Shown here: positions 37,243 to 48,935 of the stretch, one piece after another
Layout of the letters: every line of letters starts with the position of its first letter
How positions within the stretch are numbered: the first letter of the stretch is position 1
Source of the DNA: Sphingomonas sp. RIT328
GTDB lineage: Bacteria; Pseudomonadota; Alphaproteobacteria; Sphingomonadales; Sphingomonadaceae
Assembly: GCF_000632225.1 (NCBI RefSeq)
Contig: NZ_JFYV01000012.1
Span: 248,001-312,000 of the forward strand
DNA length: 64,000 nucleotides
Direction of reading: 5' to 3'
The notes under the pieces: model-generated
Told to the model about the DNA's origin: nothing
Databases searched by the model: none
What the model saw: the letters and a program-made list of their open reading frames with translations, nothing else
Translations under genes and position numbers: made by a program

Positions 37243-37932
37243 ATGCACAATCCGTTCGAGACCGGCGACTTCATGAGCCCGATCGCCCACGCCGGCCTTG
37301 GTTTGCAGCAGACCCAAGCCGGCCTCGTGCCGATCGTCATCGAACAGTCGAACCGCGGCGAGCGTTCGTTCGACATCTTCAGCCGCCTGCTGCGCGAGCG
37401 GATCATCTTCGTCACCGGCGGTGTCGAGGACGGCATGGCCAGCCTGATCACCGCGCAGCTGCTCTTCCTCGAGTCCGAGAACCCGAAGAAGGACATCTTC
37501 ATGTACATCAATTCGCCGGGCGGTGTCGTCACGGCGGGCATGGCGATCCACGACACGATGCAATATATCCGTCCGCGCGTCGGCACGGTGTGCATCGGCC
37601 AGGCGGCGTCGATGGGCAGCTTCCTGCTCGCCAGCGGCGAGCCGGGGATGCGCGTGGCGCTGACCAATGCGCGGATCATGATCCATCAGCCGTCGGGCGG
37701 TGCGCAGGGCATGGCCAGCGACATCGAGATCCAGGCCAAGGAGATCCTGCGGATTCGGGCGCGGATGAACCAGCTGTACGCGCAGTACACCGGCCAGCCG
37801 CTCGAGGAGATCGAGCGCCGGATGGATCGCGATACCTTCCTCGAAGCGAATGAGGCGAAGGATTTCGGCCTCGTCGACGAGGTGTTCGACAAGCGCCCGA
37901 CGCCGGCGGACGAGACCGCGCCGTCGGCATAA
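37243..37932 (+). CDS. clpP: ATP-dependent Clp protease, proteolytic subunit
   Basis: 229 residues from the ATG at 37243; an internal ATG at 37273 would shorten the propeptide. The catalytic Ser is in [11 protein letters not shown], the His in MIHQPSGG, and the Asp in the late DFGLVDEV region. [19 protein letters not shown] is diagnostic. It forms the two-ring chamber that degrades unfolded or tagged proteins delivered by ClpX or ClpA. clpX follows by 120 bp. Confidence 0.98.
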   Translation: MHNPFETGDFMSPIAHAGLGLQQTQAGLVPIVIEQSNRGERSFDIFSRLLRERIIFVTGGVEDGMASLITAQLLFLESENPKKDIFMYINSPGGVVTAGMAIHDTMQYIRPRVGTVCIGQAASMGSFLLASGEPGMRVALTNARIMIHQPSGGAQGMASDIEIQAKEILRIRARMNQLYAQYTGQPLEEIERRMDRDTFLEANEAKDFGLVDEVFDKRPTPADETAPSA

Positions 37933-38052
37933 AGGCGCGGTAACGCGCCCGGCCGATCCGTTAAGATCGTTTGGGCGTTGTGGTTTGCGTAATGGCCGGT
38001 CTACCATGGTCGGCCTCACCAGCGGGGCCTCACCCGCGACAAGGAAGTGTGA

Positions 38053-39324
38053 ATGACGAAATTGAGCGGTGGCGACTCGAAGAGCACCCTCTACTGCTCG
38101 TTCTGCGGCAAGTCGCAGCACGAGGTCCGCAAGCTGATTGCCGGACCCACCGTGTTCATCTGCGACGAGTGCGTCGAGCTGTGCAACGACATCATCCGTG
38201 AGGAGACCAAGTCGGCGCTCGTCTCGAAGAAGGACGGCGGCGTCCCCACGCCGCAGGAGATCTGCGACGTGCTCGACGATTACGTCATCGGCCAGAAGCG
38301 CGCCAAGCGCGTGCTGTCGGTGGCGGTGCACAACCATTACAAGCGGCTCAACCACGGCGCCAAGGGTGCCGACGTCGAGCTGAGCAAGTCGAACATCCTG
38401 CTCGTCGGGCCGACCGGCTGCGGCAAGACGTTGCTCGCGCAGACGCTGGCGCGCATCCTCGACGTGCCGTTCACCATGGCGGACGCGACGACGCTGACCG
38501 AGGCGGGCTATGTCGGCGAGGATGTCGAGAACATCATCCTCAAGCTGCTCCAGGCCTCGGACTATAACGTCGAGCGGGCGCAGCGCGGCATCGTCTACAT
38601 CGACGAGATCGACAAGATCAGCCGCAAGGCGGAGAACCCGTCGATCACCCGCGACGTGTCGGGCGAGGGCGTCCAGCAGGCGCTGCTCAAGCTGATGGAA
38701 GGCACCACCGCGAGCGTGCCGCCGCAGGGCGGGCGCAAGCATCCGCAGCAGGAATTTCTCCAGGTCGACACGACCAACATCCTGTTCATCTGCGGCGGGG
38801 CGTTCTCGGGTCTCGAGAAGATCATCGGCGACCGGTTGCAGGGCAAGTCGATCGGCTTCGGCGCCTATGTCGCCGCGCCCGAGGAGAAGCGCACCGGCGA
38901 GCTGCTGCGCCAGACCGAGCCCGAGGATCTGCTCAAGTTCGGCCTGATCCCCGAATTCGTCGGCCGTCTGCCGGTGATCGCGACGCTGGAGGACCTCGAC
39001 ATCCCGGCGCTGGTCAAGATCCTGTCCGAGCCGAAGAACGCGCTGGTCAAACAATATCAGAAGCTGTTCGAGATGGAGCAGGTCGAGCTCGACTTCACCG
39101 ACGATGCGCTGGTCACGGTCGCCAAGAAGGCGATCGAGCGCAAGACCGGCGCGCGCGGGCTGCGCTCGATCCTCGAAGCGATCCTGCTCGACACGATGTT
39201 CGATCTGCCCGGCATGGACGGCGTCGACGAGGTGATGATCGACAAGGACGTGATCGAGGGCCGCAAGGAGCCGATCCGCGTCTATGCCGAGAAGAAGAAG
39301 GACGGCGCCGGCGCCGCCGCCTGA
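38053..39324 (+). CDS. clpX: ATP-dependent Clp protease, ATP-binding subunit ClpX
   Basis: 423 residues. The N-terminal zinc domain ([20 protein letters not shown]) is followed by Walker A GPTGCGKT, Walker [11 protein letters not shown], sensor motifs, and the pore/ClpP-contact regions ([19 protein letters not shown]). It unfolds substrates and feeds ClpP. A strong intrinsic terminator follows. Confidence 0.98.
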   Translation: MTKLSGGDSKSTLYCSFCGKSQHEVRKLIAGPTVFICDECVELCNDIIREETKSALVSKKDGGVPTPQEICDVLDDYVIGQKRAKRVLSVAVHNHYKRLNHGAKGADVELSKSNILLVGPTGCGKTLLAQTLARILDVPFTMADATTLTEAGYVGEDVENIILKLLQASDYNVERAQRGIVYIDEIDKISRKAENPSITRDVSGEGVQQALLKLMEGTTASVPPQGGRKHPQQEFLQVDTTNILFICGGAFSGLEKIIGDRLQGKSIGFGAYVAAPEEKRTGELLRQTEPEDLLKFGLIPEFVGRLPVIATLEDLDIPALVKILSEPKNALVKQYQKLFEMEQVELDFTDDALVTVAKKAIERKTGARGLRSILEAILLDTMFDLPGMDGVDEVMIDKDVIEGRKEPIRVYAEKKKDGAGAAA

Positions 39325-39347
39325 TCGGTTGGGTCTGGGTTGAGGAA

Positions 39348-39376
39348 GGGGCGTCGCGGAAGCGGCGCCCTTTTTT
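39348..39376 (+). terminator. Rho-independent terminator after clpX
   Basis: GGGGCGTCGC-ggaa-GCGGCGCCC followed by six T residues, 24 bases after the clpX stop. Confidence 0.9.
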
Positions 39377-39472
39377 CGTGCGGGCGGTCGGAGGCGGCGG
39401 GTTTACGCGGTTTGTGGTCTTTTCGTGCCGCCAATGCGCTTTCCGCGACGGGGCGGGGCGTTTGCCGTACCG

Positions 39473-39566
39473 CCAGTGCTGCCGCGGAGGCGGGAGCTCC
39501 GTTTCTGCTTTCGCGCCGCCGTTGTTCTGCTGGGCCACTGGGTTCCCGCCTGCGCGGGAACACTGG
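39473..39566 (+). repeat. Dispersed paired-hairpin repeat, family A, copy 2
   Basis: Same layout as copy 1: CCAGTGCTGCCGCGGAGGCGGG on the left, the internal GTTGTTCTGCTGGGCCACTG, and GTTCCCGCCTGCGCGGGAAC then ACTGG on the right. The rest of the 39377-39791 gap shows no gene that I can support. Confidence 0.85.
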
Positions 39567-39791
39567 GGCTCTGGCTAGCGGAACGACTTCGCACCCGTTT
39601 CGACGGGACGAAGGCGATGCTATCCTGCGCTGGCTGAGCGACCTTCGAACAACCCCCACGCGAGCGCCAAGCCGCGGCCACGTCGCGCCGCATCCCCGCC
39701 TCGCGCCGTAACGCCGCTCCTCGCGCATCGCGTTTCCCTCATCGCGCGTTAACCCGGCGCGCCGCACAGCGGGGCGGCAAGCGACGGAGCG

Positions 39792-40328
39792 ATGATGGCG
39801 ACACGAATAGACCCTGCGGTGGAGCGCAGTCCGGCGTGGCAGGCGGGGCGGGGGCCACTGGCGGTGCTGCCGGCGCTGCTGTTCCGCGACCGGCGGGCGT
39901 GGCTGGCGATCCTCGTCGGCTGGCTGCTGACGATCGGCGGCAGCCTCATCCTCAGCTGGATCATCGAGCATCTCGCACCGGGCCATCCCGGGCCGGACCT
40001 CGGCGATACCTCGGGGCCGATGAAGCTGTTCCTCGTCGCCGGCTTCAGTCCGGTGGTCGAGACGCTGATCATGGCGGCGGTGCTGACGCTGCTGCTCTAC
40101 GTCCTCAAGGGCTGGCAGGCGGTGCTGGCGAGCAGCCTGCTGTGGGGCATCGCGCACAGCCTCGCCACGCCCCTGTGGGGGGCGGTGATCTGGTGGCCGT
40201 TCCTGATCTTCTCGACGCTCTACGTCACCTGGCGGCCGCGCGGCTTCTGGGTGGCGGTCGGCGTCGTCATCGCGGTGCACGTCCTTCAGAATCTGTTTCC
40301 GGCGCTGCTGATGGTGTTCGGCCAGTGA
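39792..40328 (+). CDS. CPBP-like integral membrane protein with altered active-site motif
   Basis: 178 residues with about four to five hydrophobic helices. The phrase FSPVVETLIMAAVL lies where CPBP (Abi/Rce1-type) intramembrane proteases have EExxxR, but only one glutamate remains and the arginine is missing. Later WGIAHSLATP and HVLQNLFP fit the second and third CPBP motifs (Hxxx and HxxxN). It is likely a degenerate or divergent CPBP protein with doubtful protease activity. Confidence 0.6.
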   Translation: MMATRIDPAVERSPAWQAGRGPLAVLPALLFRDRRAWLAILVGWLLTIGGSLILSWIIEHLAPGHPGPDLGDTSGPMKLFLVAGFSPVVETLIMAAVLTLLLYVLKGWQAVLASSLLWGIAHSLATPLWGAVIWWPFLIFSTLYVTWRPRGFWVAVGVVIAVHVLQNLFPALLMVFGQ

Positions 40329-40404
40329 GGCGGTGGCGCGATCGGTCGTGGCGATGACCGAGGAATCGGTCTAGGTCGCTGGAGATGCAGAGCTTTCTCC
40401 AGCC

Positions 40405-41049
40405 GTGACCGCGACCGACACCTATCGCGCCGAGGGCCATGTCGCGCTGCCGCAGCTGTTCGCGCCGGAAGTGCTGCTCGCTTTCTACCGGATGATGCAG
40501 GCCGATCTCCAGGCGGCGGGGCGGCCGTTGCAGAGCTTCGCGGCGCGCGGACCGTTGCTGCGCCAGCCGGCGATCGAGGTCTATGCGTTTCAATATGCGC
40601 CGATGCTCACCTTCCTCTGGGGGCTGACGCCGCGTGTCGCCGAGGTGGTGGGGGCGACGTTGCTGCCGACCTATGCCTATTTCCGCGCCTATCGGCAGGG
40701 CGATGTCTGCCGCATCCATTCCGACCGGCAGGCGTGCGAGCACAGCCTGTCGCTGACCATCGCTTATGGCGAGGACAAGCCGTGGGCGCTGTCGGTGGGA
40801 CGCGACCGTATCGCGGTGCCGCAGCCCGAGGTCAGCGATGATTTCGGTGGCCAGCCCTATGGATCGGTGGCGATGGCGGCGGGGGATGGCGTGCTCTATC
40901 AGGGGACGCATCACCGGCATGGCCGGCTCGACCCCAATCCCAACAGCTGGTCGGCGCATCTCTTCCTGCATTGGGTGGAGAAGGACGGGCGCTACAAGGA
41001 CCAGGCGTTCGACCGGCCGGCGCAGGCCCGGGCGGCGCAGGGGCGGTGA
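40405..41049 (+). CDS. 2-oxoglutarate/Fe(II)-dependent oxygenase-like protein
   Basis: 214 residues from a GTG. CRIHSDRQACEHSLSLTIAY carries the HxD pair of a jelly-roll Fe(II) oxygenase, and GVLYQGTHHRHGR gives a distal histidine with a following arginine for 2-oxoglutarate. The fold order fits prolyl-hydroxylase-type or related enzymes. Substrate unknown. It stands alone between intergenic repeats. Confidence 0.7.
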   Translation: MTATDTYRAEGHVALPQLFAPEVLLAFYRMMQADLQAAGRPLQSFAARGPLLRQPAIEVYAFQYAPMLTFLWGLTPRVAEVVGATLLPTYAYFRAYRQGDVCRIHSDRQACEHSLSLTIAYGEDKPWALSVGRDRIAVPQPEVSDDFGGQPYGSVAMAAGDGVLYQGTHHRHGRLDPNPNSWSAHLFLHWVEKDGRYKDQAFDRPAQARAAQGR

Positions 41050-41181
41050 GGCGGCGGGGAGCGGCGTAGCGGTGGGCGGCCGGAGCGTGGGTTCGGTGCC
41101 GTCCGCGAGAGTCGAGTAGCGCTCGGCGAACGCGTCCGGCGACGGGGCGGCGGTGTGCAGGCCGTCGACCTATCAGAGGCG

Positions 41182-41276
41182 CCTGTGTTCCCGCGCAGGC
41201 GGGAACCCAGTGACCAGGCAGCGGAACGGCTGGTGGCAAGAAGATACTGGGCTCCCGCCTTCGCGGGAGCACTTGT
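41182..41276 (-). repeat. Dispersed paired-hairpin repeat, family A, copy 3 (inverted)
   Basis: Read on the minus strand it aligns with copies 1 and 2: GTGCTCCCGCGAAGGCGGGA, CCCAGT, a variable middle, then CACTGGGTTCCCGCCTGCGC and GGGAACAC. It lies in the 41050-41524 gene-free gap. Confidence 0.85.
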
Positions 41277-41346
41277 GACGTCCTTGCAAGCGTATCGCGG
41301 AGGCAGGACTCAGCTCAGGCGGGCGTCGCTGTCCATCAAGATGCTT

Positions 41347-41391
41347 CCACCCCACTGGACTCTGGCCTTCGCCGGGGTGGTGTTTTCTTGG
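41347..41391. repeat. Half element of repeat family B
   Basis: CCACCCCACTGGACTCTGGC then CTTCGCCGGGGTGGTG looks like one arm of a family B element with its partner arm lost. CCACCCC and GGGGTGG at the ends can still pair. Confidence 0.55.
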
Positions 41392-41421
41392 GGAGGGGCG
41401 GGCGGCCTTCACCAACGTTGC

Positions 41422-41451
41422 GCGGTTACGCGGTTACGCGGTTGGCGGTTG
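41422..41451. repeat. Short tandem repeat GCGGTTAC/GCGGTTG
   Basis: Two copies of GCGGTTAC followed by two of GCGGTTG in direct tandem within the gap before the catalase terminator. Possibly a slippage-prone tract. Confidence 0.7.
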
Positions 41452-41481
41452 CGCGGATGACGACGGATGATGCGTCCTTCG

Positions 41482-41517
41482 CCACCGGCCGCTCCGGGGA
41501 AACGGAGCGGCCGGTGG
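41482..41517 (-). terminator. 15-bp perfect hairpin after the manganese catalase gene
   Basis: CCACCGGCCGCTCCG-gggaaa-CGGAGCGGCCGGTGG lies 7 bases past the catalase stop in its transcription direction. It lacks a U-run, so it may act as a 3' stabiliser or Rho-assisted terminator. Confidence 0.65.
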
Positions 41518-41524
41518 CCGGTGG

Positions 41525-42385
41525 TCAGGCCTTGCCGATCTGGTCGGTCTGCGCGCCGCTGTCGGGGCGGGCGGGGCCGAGGATCGGTTCCTCGCCGAGC
41601 GGTTCGTTGCGGAAGACGGTATATTCGCCCTTGCCGTCGACCGACGGGCCCTGCGTCCAGCGTCCCTCCGGATAGCTGCCGTCAAGCGAGGTGACGTAGA
41701 AATTATAGTTGTTCTGATTGTCTTCCTCGCTTTGCGGGAAGCTGTTGGGGATGGGCGCCTGTGCCGTCATGCCGCCGAGTTCCTCGACCACCGCGAGCCA
41801 CTGATTCTGGTGCATCGTGTCGCGGGCGATCATGTAATGCAGCATCTTCTTCATGCCCTCGTCATGCGCGGCGTTGAAGATGCGGACGGCGAGGACGCGG
41901 CCGGTGCTCTCCGCGGCGACGTTGGCGTACATGTCGGCGGCGATGTTGCCGCTCGCATAGATGTGGCTCATGTTGAACGGCACGCCGTCCGAATCGATCG
42001 GCATCGCCGACAGGCCGCCGGACAGCAGGTTCTTGTGGATCATGCCTTCGATGACGTGGCGCGGCCGTTCGCCGCCCATCACCGCACCGACGATGCCGTC
42101 CGCCGCGCCTTCTTCCTGCAGCGAGGCCGGCGCCTTGTCGAGGTTGAGCGCCACTGCGGTGGCGAGCATCTCGATATGGCCGATCTCTTCGGTCGCGGTG
42201 TGGAGCAGCATGTCGCGATAGCGCGTGTCGGGCGCGCGATTGCCCCAGGCCTGGAAGAAATATTGCATGCAGACGCGGATCTCGCCTTCGACGCCGCCGA
42301 TCGCCTGTTGCAGGATGCGCGCGAACTGCGGATCGGGCTTGCTGACGGTGACGGGGAATTGCAGGCGTTTGTCGTGGTAATACAT
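41525..42385 (-). CDS. Manganese catalase family protein
   Basis: 286 residues from the ATG at 42385, preceded by CAGGAGA. The four-helix dimanganese site is visible as GGVEGEIRVCMQYFFQAW, HTATEEIGHIEMLA, and the later FNAAHDEGMKKMLHYMIARD. It also has NMSHIYASGNIAADMYANV, typical of non-haem catalases. It decomposes hydrogen peroxide. The C-terminal tail (about 50 residues) is rich in Gly, Pro and acidic residues. Confidence 0.93.
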   Translation of the reverse strand: MYYHDKRLQFPVTVSKPDPQFARILQQAIGGVEGEIRVCMQYFFQAWGNRAPDTRYRDMLLHTATEEIGHIEMLATAVALNLDKAPASLQEEGAADGIVGAVMGGERPRHVIEGMIHKNLLSGGLSAMPIDSDGVPFNMSHIYASGNIAADMYANVAAESTGRVLAVRIFNAAHDEGMKKMLHYMIARDTMHQNQWLAVVEELGGMTAQAPIPNSFPQSEEDNQNNYNFYVTSLDGSYPEGRWTQGPSVDGKGEYTVFRNEPLGEEPILGPARPDSGAQTDQIGKA

Positions 42386-42649
42386 GGCGGCGTCTCCTGG
42401 TTTTCGGGGTCGAGGCCGGCGTCGCACCGACCTGTCCCAAACCGACGATGTCGCATCAGAGTTTATTGCGCGGCCAAAACAAAGGCCAGCAATCGTAGTA
42501 ACTTACATCATTAACCTGACTGTTTGCCGGCATGTCCGCAGATCATGCGCCTGTGTCAAAATGTGAACGGCGGCAGTGGAATGTGCACGGACCGGACCTT
42601 TCGCGGCGACGGCGCATTGGCGTGCCGTAACGATCGGACGGGGACTGGA

Positions 42650-43738
42650 ATGACGGAGACGAAAGGCTGGGTCGGCCTGCCGCGCTGGGCGATCCTCTTT
42701 CCGGCGGTGGGCGTGCCGGCGGTGCTGGGATCGGTCTATGCGATGGGGCTGGTCGGCACGATCGTCGCGGCGGTGGTGCTGATCGGCGCGGTGATCGCGG
42801 CGGTGCATCATGCCGAGGTGGTGGCGCATCGCGTCGGCGAGCCGTTCGGCACCCTGGTGCTGGCGATCGCGGTGACGGTGATCGAGGTGTCGCTGATCGT
42901 GTCGCTGATGCTGTCGGGATCGGGCGACGTCGCGGCGCTGGCGCGCGATACCGTGTTCGCGGCGATCATGATCATCCTCAACTTCATCATCGGCCTGTGC
43001 CTGCTCACCGGCGGGATCGCGCATGGCGAGCAGCGCTTCACGCTGCGCGGGATCAGCGCGGCGCTGGCGACGCTCGCGGCGCTCGCCGTGCTGTCGCTGA
43101 TCCTGCCCAATTACACGACGACCGCGCCGGGGCCGACCTATGCGCCGTCGCAGCTCGTCTTCGTCGCGATCGTCAGCCTCGTCCTCTACGGCACCTTCGT
43201 GCTGGTGCAGACCGTGCGCCATCGCGACTATTTCCTCCCCGCCGGCGACGTCGAGCCCGACGATCATGCCGCGCCGCCGAGCGACCGCACCGCCTGGACC
43301 GCGTTCGGCGTGCTGCTCGTCGCACTGGTCGTCGTCGTGCTGCTCGCCAAGGGGCTGTCGGCGCAGGTCGAGGCGGCGATCCTTGCCGCCGGGCTGCCGC
43401 TGGCGATCGTCGGCGTGGTGATCGCCGCGCTGGTGCTCGCGCCGGAGAGCCTCGCCGCCTATAATGCCGCGCGGCGCGACCGGCTGCAGACCAGCCTCAA
43501 CCTCGCGCTCGGATCGGCGCTGGCGACGATCGGGCTGACCATCCCGGCGGTGGCGATCGTCAGCCTGATGCTCGGCCTGCCGCTCACGCTCGGCATCGGC
43601 GCGAAGAGCATGACCTTGCTCGCGCTGTCGCTGTTCGTGACGACGATCTCGCTCGGCACCGGACGCACCACCGTGTTGCAGGGGGTGGTGCATCTGGTGA
43701 TCTTCGCGGCCTATCTGTTCACGACGATCGTGCCCTGA
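42650..43738 (+). CDS. chaA: Calcium/sodium:proton antiporter, ChaA-type
   Basis: 362 residues from the ATG at 42650, close to E. coli ChaA length. About eleven membrane helices. The two antiporter repeats have the acidic motifs HHAEVVAHRVGEPFGTLVLA with AVTVIEVSLIVSLM, and NLALGSALATIGLTIPAVAI. It exports Ca2+ or Na+ (and in E. coli K+) in exchange for protons at the inner membrane. Its 3' end overlaps the convergent small gene by 28 bp. Confidence 0.92.
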   Translation: MTETKGWVGLPRWAILFPAVGVPAVLGSVYAMGLVGTIVAAVVLIGAVIAAVHHAEVVAHRVGEPFGTLVLAIAVTVIEVSLIVSLMLSGSGDVAALARDTVFAAIMIILNFIIGLCLLTGGIAHGEQRFTLRGISAALATLAALAVLSLILPNYTTTAPGPTYAPSQLVFVAIVSLVLYGTFVLVQTVRHRDYFLPAGDVEPDDHAAPPSDRTAWTAFGVLLVALVVVVLLAKGLSAQVEAAILAAGLPLAIVGVVIAALVLAPESLAAYNAARRDRLQTSLNLALGSALATIGLTIPAVAIVSLMLGLPLTLGIGAKSMTLLALSLFVTTISLGTGRTTVLQGVVHLVIFAAYLFTTIVP

Positions 43739-43995
43739 CCGGCGCGTGGCCGCTGGCGGCTCGCCAGCCACAGGCCGCCGGCGATCTGCGCCAGCGCATA
43801 GAGCCGCCGACGGCCGGGGCGGCCGACGAACGGGCGCACCGTCGCCTCGGCACCGAGCGCCTCGTCCTTCCACAGGTCGACGTGGCGCGTGGGCTGGAGC
43901 AGGCCGACGAGGCCGTCGCCGACCATGAAGATCGCCGCCATCTCGGCGGCACGGGCGGTCCAGGGCTGGTCGGTCATCGGGCGTCCTCCGCTCAT
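43711..43995 (-). CDS. Small hypothetical membrane-associated protein
   Basis: 94 residues if started at the ATG (43995) that overlaps the M1 peptidase stop as ATGA, or 88 from the ATG at 43977. It has two mildly hydrophobic stretches (MAAIFMVGDGLVGLLQP and LYALAQIAGGLWLASR). The overlap suggests it is translated with the peptidase. No family is recognised. Confidence 0.55.
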   Translation of the reverse strand: MSGGRPMTDQPWTARAAEMAAIFMVGDGLVGLLQPTRHVDLWKDEALGAEATVRPFVGRPGRRRLYALAQIAGGLWLASRQRPRAGQGTIVVNR

Positions 43996-45695
43996 TTCGG
44001 CTTGGGCTGGGCGGCGCGCCACGCCTGATAGGCGTCGATCGCGTCATCCTGTTTGAGCACGCGCGCCATCGGATCGACGATCACATGCGCTGCGGCCGGC
44101 ACGGTGATCGTCGCCAGCCCGCCGCTCATCGGCACCGTCTGGACGCTCCCGTCGACCGATACCTCGACCGGCAGCGGGAAGGGCTTGTTGGTCGGCGTCG
44201 TCCATTTGAGCGACAGCTGCGTCGCGTTGCGCGTCACGGTCAGCTTGGGCAGCGCCGCCTGATAGAGATAGACGTCGAAGAACCATTGCCAGTCCTGCCC
44301 GGTCACCTGCTTCACATAGCCGATGAATTCAGGCGTCGAGCGGAACAGCGGCTGGAAATTGCCCGGCGCGGGATCGGCGCGGCCGTAGACGGTCCAGCGC
44401 AGCACCTCGTCGAACGCCTTGTCGCCGATCGCATTGCGCAAGGTGTGCAGCACCCAGGCGCCCTTGTAATAGATGTCGCCGCCGCGGCCGGGCGCGGTCT
44501 TGTAGACCTCCTCGGCGGTCTGCGGCTTGCCGGCGACCAGCGCCGACTGGTTGAGGATCTTCGGCCGCATCTCGAGCATCATCGCCGCATAGCGGGCCTC
44601 GCCCTCGCGCCAGCGACCGTAGAGCGGCTGCATATATTCGGTGAAACCCTCGTGCATCCAGAAGTCGTCCCAATTGGGCGCGGTCATCTGGTTGGCGAAC
44701 CATTCGTGGCCGAACTCATGCTGGAACAGCCAGTCGAACCCCTCGGGCGCCTTGGCATAGTCGTTGCCGTAGGCGTTGATCGTCTGATGCTCCATGCCCT
44801 TGTGCGGCGTCTCGACCACACCGACCTTCTCGTCCGCCCAGGGGTAGGGGCCGACGACGCTCTCGTAGAAGTCGAGCGTCGGGGCGAATTCGGCGAACAG
44901 TTTCTCCGCCTTGTCCTTCTCGCCGGGCAGATACCAGTAGAACATCGGAATTTCGTTGCCGAACCGGCTCTTGTAGGTGCCGGACAGCTCCTCATAGGGG
45001 CCGACGTTGAGCGCAATCGTATAGGGGTTGGGGTGCGCCACCTCCCAGTTCCAGGTGGTGCGGCCGTCGTCGAGATGATCGACGCCGAGCAACTTGCCGT
45101 TCGACGGCGCCTTCAGCCCCTTGGGCACGGTGATGTGCAGCGTCACCTTCTGCGGCTCGTAGGTCGGATAGTCGATGCACGGCCAGAACAGGTCGCAGCC
45201 CTCGCCCTGCACCGCGGTGGCGATCCACGGCGCGCCGGCGGGGGTCTTGGCCCAGACGAAGCCGCCGTCCCACGGCGCGCGGACGGCGGTATGCGGACGG
45301 CCGCCATAGGTGATCTTGACGGTGAGCTTGGCGTCCTTGGCGACCTTCTTGGCGAGCTTGATCGTCATGCGGCCTTCGGGATTGGCGAAGCTCGCCGGAT
45401 CGACGCCGTCGACCGTCACCGCGGTGACGGTGAAATTCTTGTCTAGGTCGATCGCCAGCCGGTCGGTACGCTCCTTGGCGGTGAACACCAAAGTCGCGGT
45501 GCCGTTGATCACCTCGCGCACCGGATCGACCTCGATCTGCAGATCGGCGGTGTCGAACGTCACCTTCTTCTGCGCCGGATCGAGCGGCCCGCCCGAGGCC
45601 GCGGTCTGTGCGCTGAGCGGCGGCTTGCCCGGCTCGGCGGCATAAGCGGCGGTCGACAGCAGCAGCAGGGCGGCAAACGGCAGGCGAGGCGACAT
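43992..45695 (-). CDS. M1-family zinc metallopeptidase (aminopeptidase N-like), exported
   Basis: 567 residues from the ATG at 45695 with a signal peptide (FAALLLLSTAAYA). The zinc site is HEFGHEWFANQ plus the third ligand in MHEGFTEY. The exopeptidase GxMEN motif reads KGMEHQTINAYG, with His instead of Asn. The N-terminal beta domain and shortened C-terminal part resemble the bacterial M1 group with LTA4-hydrolase-like cores. It probably trims peptides in the periplasm. Confidence 0.92.
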   Translation of the reverse strand: MSPRLPFAALLLLSTAAYAAEPGKPPLSAQTAASGGPLDPAQKKVTFDTADLQIEVDPVREVINGTATLVFTAKERTDRLAIDLDKNFTVTAVTVDGVDPASFANPEGRMTIKLAKKVAKDAKLTVKITYGGRPHTAVRAPWDGGFVWAKTPAGAPWIATAVQGEGCDLFWPCIDYPTYEPQKVTLHITVPKGLKAPSNGKLLGVDHLDDGRTTWNWEVAHPNPYTIALNVGPYEELSGTYKSRFGNEIPMFYWYLPGEKDKAEKLFAEFAPTLDFYESVVGPYPWADEKVGVVETPHKGMEHQTINAYGNDYAKAPEGFDWLFQHEFGHEWFANQMTAPNWDDFWMHEGFTEYMQPLYGRWREGEARYAAMMLEMRPKILNQSALVAGKPQTAEEVYKTAPGRGGDIYYKGAWVLHTLRNAIGDKAFDEVLRWTVYGRADPAPGNFQPLFRSTPEFIGYVKQVTGQDWQWFFDVYLYQAALPKLTVTRNATQLSLKWTTPTNKPFPLPVEVSVDGSVQTVPMSGGLATITVPAAAHVIVDPMARVLKQDDAIDAYQAWRAAQPKPK

Positions 45696-45775
45696 TCGAT
45701 ACTCCCGGGTGGAAGCGGCGGGTTTCCACGCTCGGCGGAGCGAAGACAAGTCCCGCCGTGCCGTGCGCGCAACGA

Positions 45776-45802
45776 TTGATGGATAGGCCTCCGACCCCAT
45801 AT
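45776..45802 (+). promoter_or_regulatory. Candidate RpoH (sigma-32) promoter of lon
   Basis: CCCCATAT at 45795-45802 matches the sigma-32 -10 element CCCCATNT. TTGAT at 45776-45780, 14 bases upstream, resembles the -35 element CTTGAA. It lies 44 bases before the lon ATG, which fits lon being a heat-shock gene. Confidence 0.5.
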
Positions 45803-45845
45803 AGAGGGTCACAGCCGCCCCGTTCGAGGCGGCGCCGGAGTATCC

Positions 45846-48239
<2,394 letters not shown>

Positions 48240-48388
48240 CCAGCTGCTGCCGAGCACGGCGGTTAAGGTTTTGAAACCACATTGCCTTCATAGGCGGCAT
48301 ATCGATTGACTCGGCCGGGCCGGAGCGCGTTACTGATCGTTCTGGCTCGGCAATGATTCTCCAGGAATACCGAAGGGGGCTGCATTTC

Positions 48389-48661
48389 ATGAACAAGCAA
48401 GAGCTGATCGCGACCGTCGCCGATACGTCCGGGCTCGCCAAGGGCGATGCCATCAAGGCGGTCGAGGCGGTCTTCGAAGCGATCACCGACAGCTTGAAGA
48501 AGGGCGACGAAGTGCGCCTGGTGGGGTTCGGCACCTTTTCGGTGACGAAGCGCAAGGCCTCGCAGGGCCGCAATCCGCGCACCTTGGCGCCGATGACGAT
48601 CAAGGCGTCCAACCAGCCCAAGTTCAAGGCGGGCAAGGGCCTCAAAGATTCGGTCAACTGA
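48389..48661 (+). CDS. DNA-binding protein HU
   Basis: 90 residues: MNKQELIATVADTSGLAKGD, VRLVGFGTFSV, then the DNA-intercalating arm RKASQGRNPRT and the C-terminal PKFKAGKGLK. This is a standard HU-beta-type nucleoid protein. A GAAGGGGG ribosome-binding site precedes the ATG. Confidence 0.96.
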   Translation: MNKQELIATVADTSGLAKGDAIKAVEAVFEAITDSLKKGDEVRLVGFGTFSVTKRKASQGRNPRTLAPMTIKASNQPKFKAGKGLKDSVN

Positions 48662-48712
48662 GGCTGGACAGCGGCGGCGGCGTTCCGTAAAGGCGCGCCT
48701 CCGAACAGTTTC

Positions 48713-48787
48713 GGGCGCGTAGCTCAGCGGTAGAGCACACCCTTCACACGGGTGGGGTCACAGGTTCAATCCCTGTCGCGCCCACCA
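48713..48787 (+). tRNA. tRNA-Val (anticodon CAC)
   Basis: The acceptor stem GGGCGCG pairs with CGCGCCC, the D-arm is GCTCAGCGGTAGAGC, the anticodon arm CACCC-TTCACAC-GGGTG gives CAC, and the T-arm contains GGTTCAATCC. CCA is encoded at 48785-48787. It decodes GUG. Confidence 0.96.
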
Positions 48788-48792
48788 TATCA

Positions 48793-48824
48793 GCCCGTCC
48801 GATCCACCGATCGGCGGGCTTTTT
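48793..48824 (+). terminator. Rho-independent terminator after tRNA-Val
   Basis: GCCCG-t-CCGATC-cacc-GATCGG-CGGGC followed by five T residues. Confidence 0.92.
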
Positions 48825-48935
48825 GGTCTCCGGCGCCGTCCCGCCGCGGGCCATCGCCGATCGCCCGGTCGTTGCGGGCAGGGAACAATATGTTGCTGAC
48901 CGGATTACCTTCCTCAGTTCAAAGGGAGAGTGATC

